DNA of 64,000 bases from an uncultured Dongia sp. (GCF_936916975.1 NZ_CAKZGO010000013.1:45979-109978), one strand, 5' to 3'; counted from the first letter of the stretch, positions 43,636 to 53,402 are shown. Numbers and translations: made by a program. The notes: generated by a model from the letters alone, not told the origin.

Positions 43636-46455
43636 ATGGCCGCTGATTCCAAAAAACCGGACCACGTCTATCTCATCGACGGGTCGGGCTACATCTTCCG
43701 GGCGTTCCACGGATTGCCGCCGCTCAGCCGCAGCGATGGCACGCCTGTGAATGCCGTGCTCGGCTTCACCAACATGTTGCTGAAGCTGATCGAAGATTCC
43801 GATGCCGAATATATCGCCGTCATCTTCGATGCCGGACGGCAGACCTTCCGCAATGAGATCTATGCCGAGTACAAGGCACACCGGCCGGAAGCGCCGCCGG
43901 AACTCATTCCGCAATTCGCCCTCATCCGTGACGCAACCCGCGCCTTCAACGTGCCGGCGATCGAGATGAAGGGGTTCGAAGCCGACGATCTGCTGGCGAC
44001 CTATGCGACGCAGGCGGCCGCCATGGGCTCCGACGTCACCATCGTCTCCTCGGACAAGGATCTGATGCAGCTGGTGAGCGACCGCATCTCGCTATTCGAC
44101 CCGATGAAGAACCGCCGGATCGGCCATCAGGAAGTGATGGAGAAATTCGGTGTGGCGCCGGAGAAGGTGATCGATATCCAGGCGCTGGCCGGCGATTCCT
44201 CGGACAATGTGCCGGGTGTGCCGGGCATCGGCATCAAGACTGCGGCGGAACTGATCAACACCTATGGCGATCTCGACACCTTGCTGGCCAAGGCCGGCGA
44301 GATCAAGCAGCCCAAGCGGCGCGAGAATCTGCTCGCCAATGCCGAGCTCGCGCGCATCAGCCGGGCACTCGTAACCCTGAAGCGGGACGTGCCGGTGGAA
44401 GTGCCGCTGTCGGAGTTCGCCAAGCGCAGCTATGATGGCGCTGCTTTGGAGTTCCTGGTGCAGAACGAGTTCCGCTCGCTGGCATCCAAGGTGCAATCCC
44501 GCCTGGGCGAAGCGGCGATCAAGACAGCGAAGGCCGCTGGAGCGTTTGCAACGCCGGTGGATGCGGCTCCCTCGGCATCACAGCCCACCGCACCGATCGC
44601 CAAGATCGGCGAAGGTTATGAGCTGGTGCAGGACGAGGCAGCACTACAAGCCTGGATCGCGCGGGCGATTGCTGCCGGCCAGCTGGCCTTCGATATCGAG
44701 ACCACCTCGCTCAACGTCAATGAAGCGAAGCTGGTCGGTGTATCACTCGCGACCGAGGCCGGGCTTGCCTGCTATGTGCCGGTGGGCCATGTGGGAACAA
44801 CCGGCGATCTTTTGGGCGGTGGCGCCGAAGCGCCGCGCCAGATTCCGCTCGATCGTGCAATCGCGTTGCTGAAGCCGCTGCTGGAAGACCCCTCGGTCCT
44901 CAAGATCGGGCACAACATCAAATACGACATGGCGGTGATGGCACGCTATGGCGTCAATGTGACACCGATCGATGATTCCATGCTGATTTCCTATGTGCTG
45001 GAAGGCGGCGCCCATGGCCACGGCATGGATGAGCTCTCCGAACTTCATCTCGGCCACAGCACGATCAAGTTTAACGATGTGGCGGGCAGCGGCAAGGCGC
45101 AGGTGACCTTCGATCATGTGCCGCTCGACAAGGCGCTCGCCTATGCCGCGGAAGATGCCGATGTCACCTGGCGGCTGCACCAGACGCTGAAACCTCGCCT
45201 GGTGGCCGAGCGCCTCACCACGATTTATGAAACGATCGAGCGACCCTTGATCCCGATCGTGGCGGAAATGGAACGCGCCGGCGTCAAGATCGATGCGGCC
45301 GAACTCAGCCGGCTCAGCCAGGATTTCGCCAAGCGCATGGGCGAGATCGAGCGCGAGATCCACACCATCGCCGGCACCGAGTTCAATGTCGGCTCACCCA
45401 AGCAGTTGGGCGAGATCCTGTTCGATCAGTTGAAGCTGCCGGGCGGTAAGAAGGGCAAGACCGGCGCCTATTCGACCGGCGCCGATGTGCTCGATGAACT
45501 GGCCATCACCTCGGGCCATCCGCTGCCGCAGAAGGTGCTCGATTGGCGGCAGCTGGCGAAACTCAAGAGCACCTATGCCGACGCGCTGCCGCTGGCGATC
45601 AACCCGGAAACGGGCCGCGTCCACACCTCATTTGCGCTGGCCGCGACCTCGACCGGGCGTCTCGCCTCGACCGATCCTAATCTGCAGAACATCCCGATCC
45701 GCACTGAGGAAGGCCGCAAGATCCGCCGCGCCTTTGTGGCGGAGGCGGGGCATATCCTGCTCTCGGTCGATTACAGCCAGATCGAATTGCGCCTGGCGGC
45801 CGAAATGGCCAACATCGAACCGCTGAAGCAGGCCTTCCGCGAGGGCGCCGACATTCACGCGATGACGGCGAGCCAGGTCTTCGGCGTGCCGATCGAGGGC
45901 ATGGACCCGATGGTGCGAAGGCAGGCGAAGGCCATCAATTTCGGCATCATCTACGGCATCTCGGCCTTTGGTCTCGCGCAACAGCTCAGCATTCCGCAGG
46001 GTGAGGCCAAGGCCTATATCGAGGCCTATTTCAAACGCTATCCAGGTATCCGCGACTACATGGACCGGATGAAGAAATTCGCCCATGAGAAGGGCTATGT
46101 CGAAACGCTGTTCGGCCGGCGCTGCCATGTACCGGGCATCAACGACAAGAACCCTGCCCGCAAGAGCTTCATGGAACGCGCTGCCATCAACGCGCCGCTC
46201 CAAGGGACCGCCGCCGACATCATCAAGCGCGCGATGATCCGCATGCCGGCGGCCTTCGCCGCGGCCGGGTTGAAAGGCCGCATGCTGTTGCAGGTGCATG
46301 ACGAATTGCTGTTCGAGGTGCCGGTGACGGAAGCCGAGGAATCCTCCCGCGTCGCGAGGGCGATCATGGAACAGGCACATCTGCCGGCGAGGCAGATCTC
46401 CGTGCCGCTCATCGCCGATGCCGGGACAGCCCTCAACTGGGCTGAGGCGCATTGA
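43636..46455 (+). CDS. polA: DNA polymerase I
   Basis: A 939-residue three-domain polymerase. The N-terminal 5' nuclease has DGSGYIFRAFHGLPPLSR and KGFEADDLLATYA. The 3'-5' proofreading exonuclease keeps its acidic residues in FDIETTSLN (about 351-359), KIGHNIKYDMAVM and YAAEDADVTWRLH, so it should be active. The polymerase has motif A VDYSQIELRLAA (about 711), motif B RRQAKAINFGIIYG (about 760) and motif C VHDELLFEVP (about 887). It repairs gaps and removes RNA primers. A Pro/Ala-rich linker joins the first two domains at about 300-320. Confidence 0.98.
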   Translation: MAADSKKPDHVYLIDGSGYIFRAFHGLPPLSRSDGTPVNAVLGFTNMLLKLIEDSDAEYIAVIFDAGRQTFRNEIYAEYKAHRPEAPPELIPQFALIRDATRAFNVPAIEMKGFEADDLLATYATQAAAMGSDVTIVSSDKDLMQLVSDRISLFDPMKNRRIGHQEVMEKFGVAPEKVIDIQALAGDSSDNVPGVPGIGIKTAAELINTYGDLDTLLAKAGEIKQPKRRENLLANAELARISRALVTLKRDVPVEVPLSEFAKRSYDGAALEFLVQNEFRSLASKVQSRLGEAAIKTAKAAGAFATPVDAAPSASQPTAPIAKIGEGYELVQDEAALQAWIARAIAAGQLAFDIETTSLNVNEAKLVGVSLATEAGLACYVPVGHVGTTGDLLGGGAEAPRQIPLDRAIALLKPLLEDPSVLKIGHNIKYDMAVMARYGVNVTPIDDSMLISYVLEGGAHGHGMDELSELHLGHSTIKFNDVAGSGKAQVTFDHVPLDKALAYAAEDADVTWRLHQTLKPRLVAERLTTIYETIERPLIPIVAEMERAGVKIDAAELSRLSQDFAKRMGEIEREIHTIAGTEFNVGSPKQLGEILFDQLKLPGGKKGKTGAYSTGADVLDELAITSGHPLPQKVLDWRQLAKLKSTYADALPLAINPETGRVHTSFALAATSTGRLASTDPNLQNIPIRTEEGRKIRRAFVAEAGHILLSVDYSQIELRLAAEMANIEPLKQAFREGADIHAMTASQVFGVPIEGMDPMVRRQAKAINFGIIYGISAFGLAQQLSIPQGEAKAYIEAYFKRYPGIRDYMDRMKKFAHEKGYVETLFGRRCHVPGINDKNPARKSFMERAAINAPLQGTAADIIKRAMIRMPAAFAAAGLKGRMLLQVHDELLFEVPVTEAEESSRVARAIMEQAHLPARQISVPLIADAGTALNWAEAH

Positions 46456-46703
46456 TCGTCGGCCTCGATATCCTGATCCTGTTTTCAACGGCGTTTTCCG
46501 CCTGGTTCTGGTGGAAGGCAAGCGGCCGCAAGCTGCGCCGCATTGCCCATGACGAAAAACTTGATTCACACGATATCAACCGCATCGTCACCAACATCAA
46601 TCGCGGCCAGATCCTGAACGCCCGCGCTGCCCTGGCGACCGCGATCGCGGCAGCGCTCGTGGCGGTGCGGTTCTTCGTCATCCTGCTGGACGTGTATTTC
46701 TAG
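46452..46703 (+). CDS. Small membrane protein of unknown function
   Basis: An 83-residue protein with two hydrophobic helices (LDILILFSTAFSAWFWW near the N-terminus and ALATAIAAALVAVRFFVILL near the C-terminus) joined by a basic polar loop GRKLRRIAHDEKLDSHDINRIV. The start is TTG overlapping the polA stop, so it is coupled to polA. I do not recognise the family. It is followed by a strong terminator. Coding status is likely given position and composition but is less certain than for its neighbours. Confidence 0.62.
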   Translation: MIVGLDILILFSTAFSAWFWWKASGRKLRRIAHDEKLDSHDINRIVTNINRGQILNARAALATAIAAALVAVRFFVILLDVYF

Positions 46704-46724
46704 AAGGATTGGTCCACAAACGAG

Positions 46725-46752
46725 AACGGCCGGAGCGATCGCTCCGGCCGTT
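46725..46752. terminator. Bidirectional rho-independent terminator
   Basis: AACGGCCGGAGC and GCTCCGGCCGTT form a perfect 12-base stem over GATC, with A-rich and T-rich edges. It separates the polA unit from the convergent SYLF gene. Confidence 0.88.
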
Positions 46753-46775
46753 TGTGTCATCGGATCAAGAATAGA

Positions 46776-47459
46776 TCAATAAGGCGAGAGCGCGTTCACC
46801 AGATCCTTGGTGTTCGGGTTTGAGACCTTGCGGTCGATGACGATCTGCTGCGGCAGGACGCCCGGACCGTAATAGGCGGCGTTCCAATCGTTCTTGCGCA
46901 GGATGCCGGCACCGTTGAGGCTGACGCCGCCGAACAGGCCGGAGGTCTTGGAGAAGGCATAGACGTCGGCTTCGAGATTGGTGGTGGTGTTGGCGCCGAC
47001 ACCCTTACCGATCGGGCCGGCCGCCACGGACATGTCGCCGCCGAACTTCATCTGGTCGTTGAGCACGGCGTTCAAGGCCTTGTCGCTCATGATGGTGAAA
47101 ACGGTTTCCGAGAGCTGGCCACCGACCTGCAGGCCGACTGAACCCGCGGCCAGGGTATAGAAGGCCGGCTGGCTCCAGCCTTTGCTGGGATCGCGTACCA
47201 TGAGGACGCCATTACCGCCTTCGCCGCCGATGACGAAACCGGCCTTGAAGATGTCCGGGAAGATCATCACGGCCTTGGCGCGCTTGAGGTAGCCGGGCAG
47301 CTCGCCGAACTCATAGGAGCCGATCAGCTTCTCGAACGAGATGCGCGATTTGTCGATCAGCTCCTGCTGGGGGGTGAGAGCCTGGCTCGGCATCACCTGG
47401 CCGAGCAGCAGGCTGAAGGCCAGCGCGGTCATGACCGTCAATTTCCGCAGGAACGTCAT
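46776..47459 (-). CDS. Exported SYLF/YSC84-domain lipid-binding protein
   Basis: A 227-residue protein with a signal peptide (FLRKLTVMTALAFSLLLGQVMPSQA). The SYLF domain covers most of the rest: RAKAVMIFPDIFKAGFVIGGEGGNGVLMVRD, then GSVGLQVGGQLSETVFTIMS and MSVAAGPIGKGVGA. In eukaryotes the domain binds phosphoinositides; in bacteria the role is unclear. ATG 47459 has GGGAG seven bases before it; a TTG at 47465 is possible. It is a single gene. Confidence 0.9.
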   Translation of the reverse strand: MTFLRKLTVMTALAFSLLLGQVMPSQALTPQQELIDKSRISFEKLIGSYEFGELPGYLKRAKAVMIFPDIFKAGFVIGGEGGNGVLMVRDPSKGWSQPAFYTLAAGSVGLQVGGQLSETVFTIMSDKALNAVLNDQMKFGGDMSVAAGPIGKGVGANTTTNLEADVYAFSKTSGLFGGVSLNGAGILRKNDWNAAYYGPGVLPQQIVIDRKVSNPNTKDLVNALSPY

Positions 47460-47624
47460 CGTCAATCTCCCAGTTCACGCCCGGTTGGGCGACCTGTCAT
47501 CATGAAGGCCGGCATTAACGCGGGCTGCTGCCGATCGTTCCCGCCAGCAAGGGGCGACTCGGAACACGGCGTCAGCACAGAGATAACCCCGGCCCCGGGG
47601 TGGCGCAATCCGCTGCGACCCCCA

Positions 47625-47660
47625 GTCACGCAGGTTTGACGGGGTCACGCAGGTTTGACG
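47625..47660. repeat. 17-base tandem direct repeat at the 3' end of ubiG
   Basis: GTCACGCAGGTTTGACG occurs at 47625-47641 and 47644-47660. The second copy contains the last codons and stop of ubiG (VKPA-stop, on the minus strand), so the coding end has been duplicated into the downstream flank. The ORF itself is intact. Confidence 0.85.
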
Positions 47661-48406
47661 ACCGCCATGTAATTGACGTCGAGGTCCCGGCTGAGGTGGA
47701 AGGTGTCCTTGAAGGGGTTGTAGGAAACCCCGGTCAGCTCGGCGATGGCGAGGCCCTGGGCGCGGAGGCCGCGGGCCATTTCCGAGGGGCGGATGAAGCG
47801 GTTCCATTCATGGGTGCCCTTGGGCAGCCAGCGCATGACATATTCGGCGCCGATGATCGCCATGGCGTAGCTCTTGATGGTCCGCGACATGGTGGCGATG
47901 AACATGATGCCGCCCGGCTTCAGGAGACGGCTGCAGGCCTCCAGGAACGCGTCGACATCAGCGACATGTTCGATGATCTCCATCGCCAGCACGACGTCGA
48001 AAAGCTGTCCCTGGGCCACCAGATCCTCGGCGGCGCAGTTGAGATAGATGGCTTTGATACCCGCCTGTTCGGCATGGAGCCGCGCCACCTCGACATTGCG
48101 TGGGGTCGCGTCCACACCGGTCACCTGGGCGCCCAGGCGCGCCATGGGTTCGGTCAGCAGGCCGCCGCCACTGCCGATGTCGATGAGCGATAGCCCCTCA
48201 AGAGGCGTCAAATCTTCCGGATTTCGGCCGAAATGGGCGGCGACCCGATCGCGGATGAAGCTCACGCGCACCGGATTCAGGCGATGCAGCGGCCGGAATT
48301 TTCCCGTGGGATCCCACCAGGCTTCTGCCATAGCGGCGAATTTCTCGATCTCCGACCGGTCAATGGTGGTTTTGAGGGCGCTGCCGCCAGCCGCTCCGGG
48401 GACCAT
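47645..48406 (-). CDS. ubiG: Ubiquinone biosynthesis O-methyltransferase UbiG
   Basis: A 253-residue SAM-dependent enzyme that performs both O-methylations in ubiquinone synthesis. IDRSEIEKFAAMAEAWWDPTGKFRPLHRLNPVR is the UbiG N-terminal hallmark. The SAM site is LIDIGSGGGLLTEPMARLGAQVTGVDA, and FIATMSRTIKSYAMAIIGAEYVMRWLPKGTHEWNRF is also typical. It is divergent from lysC with 189 bases between, an arrangement common in alphaproteobacteria. Confidence 0.97.
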   Translation of the reverse strand: MVPGAAGGSALKTTIDRSEIEKFAAMAEAWWDPTGKFRPLHRLNPVRVSFIRDRVAAHFGRNPEDLTPLEGLSLIDIGSGGGLLTEPMARLGAQVTGVDATPRNVEVARLHAEQAGIKAIYLNCAAEDLVAQGQLFDVVLAMEIIEHVADVDAFLEACSRLLKPGGIMFIATMSRTIKSYAMAIIGAEYVMRWLPKGTHEWNRFIRPSEMARGLRAQGLAIAELTGVSYNPFKDTFHLSRDLDVNYMAVVKPA

Positions 48407-48595
48407 GAGAAAAACCCTTCAAACGATTGAAAAACAGGCCGAGAATCGGGCCGGGACGCTTGCTTCCGCCGTCCCGGTTAAGTATGGATACGCGCGCCCG
48501 GTAAAACAAGATTCACCCGCCTCTATGTCGCAGGCCCAGTTTAGCGGGCGATATTGTATTTTACCGGTTATTCGAAGGTTTAGGGGCACTTCCCG

Positions 48596-49849
48596 ATGAA
48601 CGCAGCAGTCCGGCAGATTGGGTCCAAGAAGGCCCGGATCGTGATGAAATTCGGCGGCACCTCGGTCGCCAATATCGAGCGTATTAAAGCAGTTGCTCTG
48701 CGCGTAAAACGGGAAGTTGACGCTGGCAATGACGTGGCTGTGGTGGTTTCCGCCATGTCCGGGGTCACCAACCAGCTGGTCGATTGGTGCAAGGAACTGG
48801 CGCCGCTGCATGACGCGCGGGAGTACGATGTCGTCGTGGCGTCGGGCGAGCAGGTCACCAGCGGGTTGACCGCCATCGCGCTTCAGGAACTTGGCGTCAA
48901 TGCCCGGTCCTGGCTGGGCTGGCAGGTGCCGATCATGACGGACGACGCCCATGGCAAGGCCCGCATCGCCTCGATCGCCAACGAAGATCTCGAAAAGCGC
49001 TTCGCCCAGGGCCAGGTGCCGGTGTTTGCCGGCTTCCAGGGTGTCGGTTCCGACAACCGGGTGACGACGCTGGGTCGCGGCGGCTCGGACACCTCAGCGG
49101 TGGCACTGGCGGCGGCGATTGGCGCAGATCGCTGCGATATTTTCACGGATGTCGACGGCGTGTACACGACCGACCCGCGAATCGTCGCCAAGGCGCAAAA
49201 GCTCGATAAGATCACCTATGAGGAAATGCTGGAAATGGCGTCGCTGGGCGCCAAGGTCCTGCAGACCCGGTCGGTTGAAATGGCGATGAAGCATCGCGTG
49301 CGGCTCCAGGTCCTGTCCAGTTTCGAGGACAAGCCGGGCACGATGGTGGTGGATGAGGAAGAGATCATGGAAAAAGAACTGGTCAGCGGTATCGCCTATA
49401 GCCGGGATGAGGCGAAAATCACGCTTATCCGCGTCGCTGACAAGCCGGGGATCGCCGCCGGCATCTTCGGGCCACTGACGGACGCCAACATCAATGTCGA
49501 CATGATCGTCCAGAATATTTCCGAGGACGGCCAGACCACTGACATGACGTTCACGGTCTCGAAGGGTGATTTTGATCGTGCCAAGCAGGTGCTGGAAGCC
49601 AGTCGCAATACGCTGAGCTACAAGGAGCTGATCTCCGACAGCAATGTCGTGAAAGTTTCGGTGATCGGCGTTGGCATGCGTTCTCATGCCGGCATCGCCC
49701 AGCGCATGTTCAAGGCGCTCGCCGAAAAGGGCATCAACATCCAGGTGATTTCGACGTCCGAGATCAAGATCAGTGTGCTGGTGGCCGAAGAATATACCGA
49801 GCTTGCCGTGCGCGCGCTGCACACGGCCTATGGTCTTGATGCCGAGTAA
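48596..49849 (+). CDS. lysC: Aspartate kinase (feedback-regulated)
   Basis: A 417-residue enzyme that phosphorylates aspartate at the head of Lys, Thr, Met and diaminopimelate synthesis. The kinase motif is VMKFGGTSVANIERI (about residues 14-28), with GRGGSDTSAVALAAAIGA and FTDVDGVYTTDPRI. Two C-terminal ACT domains follow (KITLIRVADKPGIAAGIFGPL and VSVIGVGMRSHAGIAQRMF), so allosteric inhibition by Lys and/or Thr is expected. Length fits the monofunctional alphaproteobacterial type. A nitronate monooxygenase-like gene follows 26 bases later. Confidence 0.97.
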   Translation: MNAAVRQIGSKKARIVMKFGGTSVANIERIKAVALRVKREVDAGNDVAVVVSAMSGVTNQLVDWCKELAPLHDAREYDVVVASGEQVTSGLTAIALQELGVNARSWLGWQVPIMTDDAHGKARIASIANEDLEKRFAQGQVPVFAGFQGVGSDNRVTTLGRGGSDTSAVALAAAIGADRCDIFTDVDGVYTTDPRIVAKAQKLDKITYEEMLEMASLGAKVLQTRSVEMAMKHRVRLQVLSSFEDKPGTMVVDEEEIMEKELVSGIAYSRDEAKITLIRVADKPGIAAGIFGPLTDANINVDMIVQNISEDGQTTDMTFTVSKGDFDRAKQVLEASRNTLSYKELISDSNVVKVSVIGVGMRSHAGIAQRMFKALAEKGINIQVISTSEIKISVLVAEEYTELAVRALHTAYGLDAE

Positions 49850-49875
49850 CGCTACCCAACAGTAGGAGTTTCCAC

Positions 49876-50937
49876 ATGGATCGTGCCCACGCGTCTGCTC
49901 ACCTCGATGAGCTGTGGCAGCGTGGCCGCGAGTTCCTCGGCACGCGCTATGCCATCATGGGCGGCGCGATGACCTGGGTCTCGGAACGCCATCTGGTCTC
50001 CGCCATCTCCAATGCGGGTGGATTCGGCGTCATTGCCTCGGGTTCCATGCCGCCGCATATCCTGGAAGCGGAACTCAAAGCCACGCGCGCGATGACCGAT
50101 GCGCCCTTCGGCGTCAATCTCATCACGCTTCATCCGCAACTCGACCAACTGATCGATGTCTGCCTGGATTTGAAGATGTCGCATATCGTTCTGGCCGGCG
50201 GCCTGCCGCCGGGGGGTGCCTTGAAGCGCATCAAGGACGGCGGCGCCAAGGCGGTGTGCTTCGCGCCGGCCGTGGCGATTGCCAAGAAGCTGGTCAAATC
50301 CGGCTGCGATGCCATTGTCATCGAAGGCATGGAGGCTGGCGGCCATATCGGCCCGGTCTCAACCAGCGTGCTGGCGCAGGAAATCCTGCCCGTTATCACC
50401 GACGTCCCGGTCTTCGTGGCGGGCGGCATTGGTCGTGGCCAGGCGATGCTCGGCTATCTTGAAATGGGCGCCTCGGGCGTCCAGCTTGGCACCCGCTTCG
50501 TCTGTGCCACCGAATCCATCGCGCACCCCAATTTCAAGCGGGCCTTCCTGCGCGGCAATGCCCGCGATGCGATCCCCTCGACGCAGATCGACCCACGCTT
50601 TCCAGTCATTCCGGTGCGGGCGCTGGCCAATGACGGCACACGCAAGTTCATGGAGATGCAGCGCCAGGTGATCGACCGGGTCAATGCCGGCGAACTCGAC
50701 CAGAAGGCGGCGCAGTTGGAGATCGAGCATTTCTGGGCTGGCGCCCTGCGCCGGGCGGTCATCGACGGCGACGTCGAAACCGGCTCTGTCATGGCCGGCC
50801 AGTCGGTCGGCATGGTGACGAAAGAAGAGCCGACCGCCGATATCATCCGCGATTTCATCGATGGCGCCCTCGCAGCCTTGGGCGACCGGCGTCATCCACC
50901 TGCGCCGGCCGACAGACCCAAAACGTTGCAGGGATGA
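49876..50937 (+). CDS. Nitronate monooxygenase family protein
   Basis: A 353-residue FMN-dependent TIM-barrel protein. YAIMGGAMTWVSERHLVSAISNAGGFGVIASG is the N-terminal FMN-binding block, and IVIEGMEAGGHIGPVST holds the active-site His. PVFVAGGIGRGQAMLGYLEMGASGVQLGTRF binds the phosphate. Annotated relatives include 2-nitropropane dioxygenase and FabK-type enoyl reductases, so the true substrate is uncertain. It lies between lysC and ptsP in the same direction and may be co-transcribed with both. Confidence 0.87.
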   Translation: MDRAHASAHLDELWQRGREFLGTRYAIMGGAMTWVSERHLVSAISNAGGFGVIASGSMPPHILEAELKATRAMTDAPFGVNLITLHPQLDQLIDVCLDLKMSHIVLAGGLPPGGALKRIKDGGAKAVCFAPAVAIAKKLVKSGCDAIVIEGMEAGGHIGPVSTSVLAQEILPVITDVPVFVAGGIGRGQAMLGYLEMGASGVQLGTRFVCATESIAHPNFKRAFLRGNARDAIPSTQIDPRFPVIPVRALANDGTRKFMEMQRQVIDRVNAGELDQKAAQLEIEHFWAGALRRAVIDGDVETGSVMAGQSVGMVTKEEPTADIIRDFIDGALAALGDRRHPPAPADRPKTLQG

Positions 50938-50941
50938 CCGC

Positions 50942-53221
50942 ATGAACCAGCAGGGCGGCCCCGGTGGTGATCTGACGGGCGCTCGGCTGTTGCTGAAACG
51001 CATCCGGACGACGATGGCGCGCAACCTGCCGGCGCAGCGCCGGCTGGACGAAGTTGTGCGGACCATCGCGGGCGCCATGGTGGCCGAAGTCTGCTCGGTC
51101 TATGTGCTGCGCGCCGGTGAAGTCCTGGAATTGTTCGCAACCGAAGGCTTGAAGGCCGAAGCCGTCCACTTGACGCGCCTACGTGTTGGCGAGGGCCTGG
51201 TCGGTGACATCGCCAGCCATGCGCGACCATTGGCGCTGGCGGACGCGCAGCATCATCCGCAGTTCGCCTATCGGCCGGAAACCGGCGAAGAACTTTACCA
51301 ATCGCTGATGGGTGTCCCTGTTCTGCGGTCCGGTCGCGTGCTGGGCGTGCTGGTCGTCCAGAACAAGACACGGCGCCACTACACCGAGGAAGAGGTCGAG
51401 ACGCTCGAGACCGTCGCCATGGTCGTGGCGGAACTGATCGCCGGCGGCGAGCTGGTCGGGCGCGAGGAGTTGTCGCCGGTCACCGGCATCGGTGTGCTGC
51501 CGGAGCGGCTGGAAGCCCAGGTGCTGGCACCGGGTTTGGCGTTGGGTGTCGCTGTTCTCCATCAACCGGATATCACGCTGACCCAATTGGTGGCCGAGGA
51601 TCCGCTGCGCGAAATCGACCGCCTCGACGATGCCTTCTCGTCCATGAAGTTGGCGCTCGACGAATTGCTGACCGAGCATGACGGCACGGGTGGCGAGCAT
51701 CGCGAGGTGCTTGAGACCTATCGCATGCTGGCCGACGATCGCGGTTGGGCCAACCGCATCATCGAAGCGATCGAGACGGGCCTGACCGCGGAGGCCGCGG
51801 TGCAGAAGGTCCAGAACGACATGCGCGCCCGTATGCGCGATATCCAGGACCCTTATCTGCGCGAACGCCTGTCCGATCTCGACGATCTCAACAACCGGCT
51901 CCTGCGTTATCTGCTGGGTATTCAGGAACTGCCGGAGGCGCGCGATCTGCCGGAGAACGCCATTCTGGTGGCGCGCAATATGGGGCCGGCGGAACTGCTG
52001 GATTATGACCGCAAGCGCTTGAAAGGCGTCGTGCTGGAGGAGGGGACGGCCAGTTCCCATGTCGCCATCGTCGCGCGCGCGCTTGATATTCCGCTGCTTG
52101 GCCACTGCACGGGATTGATGACCAAGGTGCAGGCTGGCGATTCCCTGGTCCTCGATGGTGAGAACGAGCAGATTTTCCTGCGCCCATCGGAAGATATCCT
52201 GCAGGCCGTTGCCATCAGCATGACGGCACTGCAGGCGCGCCAAGTAAGCTACGCCGCCAACCGCGATTTGCCGGCCGTCACCAAAGACGGCGTCGCCATC
52301 CAACTGATGATGAATGCGGGCCTGCTGCTTGACGTGCCACAGCTGGCCGCTACCGGGGCGAGCGGTATCGGTCTTTATCGCACCGAGGTCACCTTCATGG
52401 TGGCGCATTCCTTTCCCGATGTGGCGCGACAGCGCGATGTCTATGGCCGTGTGCTCGACGGCGCCGAGGGCAAGCCGGTAATCTTTCGCACGCTGGATAT
52501 CGGCTCCGACAAAGTGCTCCCCTATTGGCACCGGGATGCCGAAGAGAATCCGGCGATGGGTTGGCGTGCCCTCCGCATCTCGCTCGATCGTCCCGCCATG
52601 CTGCGCCAGCAGTTGCGCGCCATGATCATGGCGGCCGGAGGCAAGGCATTGCATGTCATGTTTCCGATGGTGGCGCTGGTCGAAGAATTCGACGACGCGA
52701 AGGAAATTCTCGATCTCGAATTGCAGCGCGCCGAGGAGAAGGGCGGCGTGCTGCCCGAATCCGTGCGCGTCGGCGCCATGTTCGAGGTGCCGGCACTTTT
52801 CTGGCAGATGGAAGAGGTGCTCGACCGGGTCGATTTTCTCTCGATCGGCAGCAACGATCTCGCGCAATTCGTCTTCGCTGCCGACCGCGGCAACACGCAG
52901 CTGCAGGGTCGCTACGATACGCTGTCACCGGCCTTCCTGCGCCTCATCGGTGCGATCATCGCGGCCGGCAAGCGGCGCAACAAGGCTGTCGGCCTGTGCG
53001 GCGAGATGGCTGGCGACCCGATCGATGCCATGGCGCTCCTTGCGCTGGGCCTGCGCTCCTTCTCGATGGCACCGCCAGCAATCGGACCGCTCAGGGCCAT
53101 GATTCGCAGCCTCGATCTTGGCCAGTTGGAGGCCTATGTGGCGGCATTGGGGACGCAACGCGGGCAGGATATGCGCAGCTCACTTCGCGCCTTTGCCCGT
53201 GACCATGGCGTGGCGCTCTGA
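50942..53221 (+). CDS. ptsP: PEP-protein phosphotransferase EI-Ntr (GAF domain)
   Basis: A 759-residue enzyme I of the nitrogen-related phosphotransferase chain. A GAF domain occupies about residues 25-170 (VSVY-like AEVCSVYVLRAGEVLELFA), which senses glutamine in studied homologues. The PTS enzyme I part has the phospho-His in GTASSHVAIVARALDIP (about 372) and PEP-binding motifs MGWRALRISLDRP, FPMVALVEEFDDAKEIL and VGLCGEMAGDP with the catalytic Cys. ATG 50942 starts four bases after the previous stop; a start at 50861 would overlap that gene. It should phosphorylate NPr, encoded elsewhere. Confidence 0.96.
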   Translation: MNQQGGPGGDLTGARLLLKRIRTTMARNLPAQRRLDEVVRTIAGAMVAEVCSVYVLRAGEVLELFATEGLKAEAVHLTRLRVGEGLVGDIASHARPLALADAQHHPQFAYRPETGEELYQSLMGVPVLRSGRVLGVLVVQNKTRRHYTEEEVETLETVAMVVAELIAGGELVGREELSPVTGIGVLPERLEAQVLAPGLALGVAVLHQPDITLTQLVAEDPLREIDRLDDAFSSMKLALDELLTEHDGTGGEHREVLETYRMLADDRGWANRIIEAIETGLTAEAAVQKVQNDMRARMRDIQDPYLRERLSDLDDLNNRLLRYLLGIQELPEARDLPENAILVARNMGPAELLDYDRKRLKGVVLEEGTASSHVAIVARALDIPLLGHCTGLMTKVQAGDSLVLDGENEQIFLRPSEDILQAVAISMTALQARQVSYAANRDLPAVTKDGVAIQLMMNAGLLLDVPQLAATGASGIGLYRTEVTFMVAHSFPDVARQRDVYGRVLDGAEGKPVIFRTLDIGSDKVLPYWHRDAEENPAMGWRALRISLDRPAMLRQQLRAMIMAAGGKALHVMFPMVALVEEFDDAKEILDLELQRAEEKGGVLPESVRVGAMFEVPALFWQMEEVLDRVDFLSIGSNDLAQFVFAADRGNTQLQGRYDTLSPAFLRLIGAIIAAGKRRNKAVGLCGEMAGDPIDAMALLALGLRSFSMAPPAIGPLRAMIRSLDLGQLEAYVAALGTQRGQDMRSSLRAFARDHGVAL

Positions 53222-53350
53222 GGGCTGGTGATGGCCTCCGCGGGGGCGCAATCGTACCTCCGTGTGTGTTTCTCGCCATCTGACTGATGGAAAGCCACTA
53301 AAGGCGATTGCGATTAAACATCGACGAAGATATATAACTAGTTGACTCGG

Positions 53351-53373
53351 CGTGGCCTTTTGCCTTGGCCACG
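53351..53373 (+). other. Hairpin 30 bases before the RodZ-like gene
   Basis: CGTGGCC pairs with GGCCACG across a 9-base loop. There is no T-tract after it. It could sit in the leader of the downstream message. Confidence 0.35.
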
Positions 53374-53402
53374 ATGTCGCGGGCGGTAACCAGGATCGCT
53401 GT

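Noticed and set aside
51179..52867. A 562-codon open frame antisense to ptsP
   Set aside because: It is another codon-bias shadow; the PTS enzyme I motifs are on the plus strand.
53267..53402. tRNA or small RNA gene before the RodZ-like gene
   Set aside because: No cloverleaf can be drawn and only a 7-base hairpin is present.
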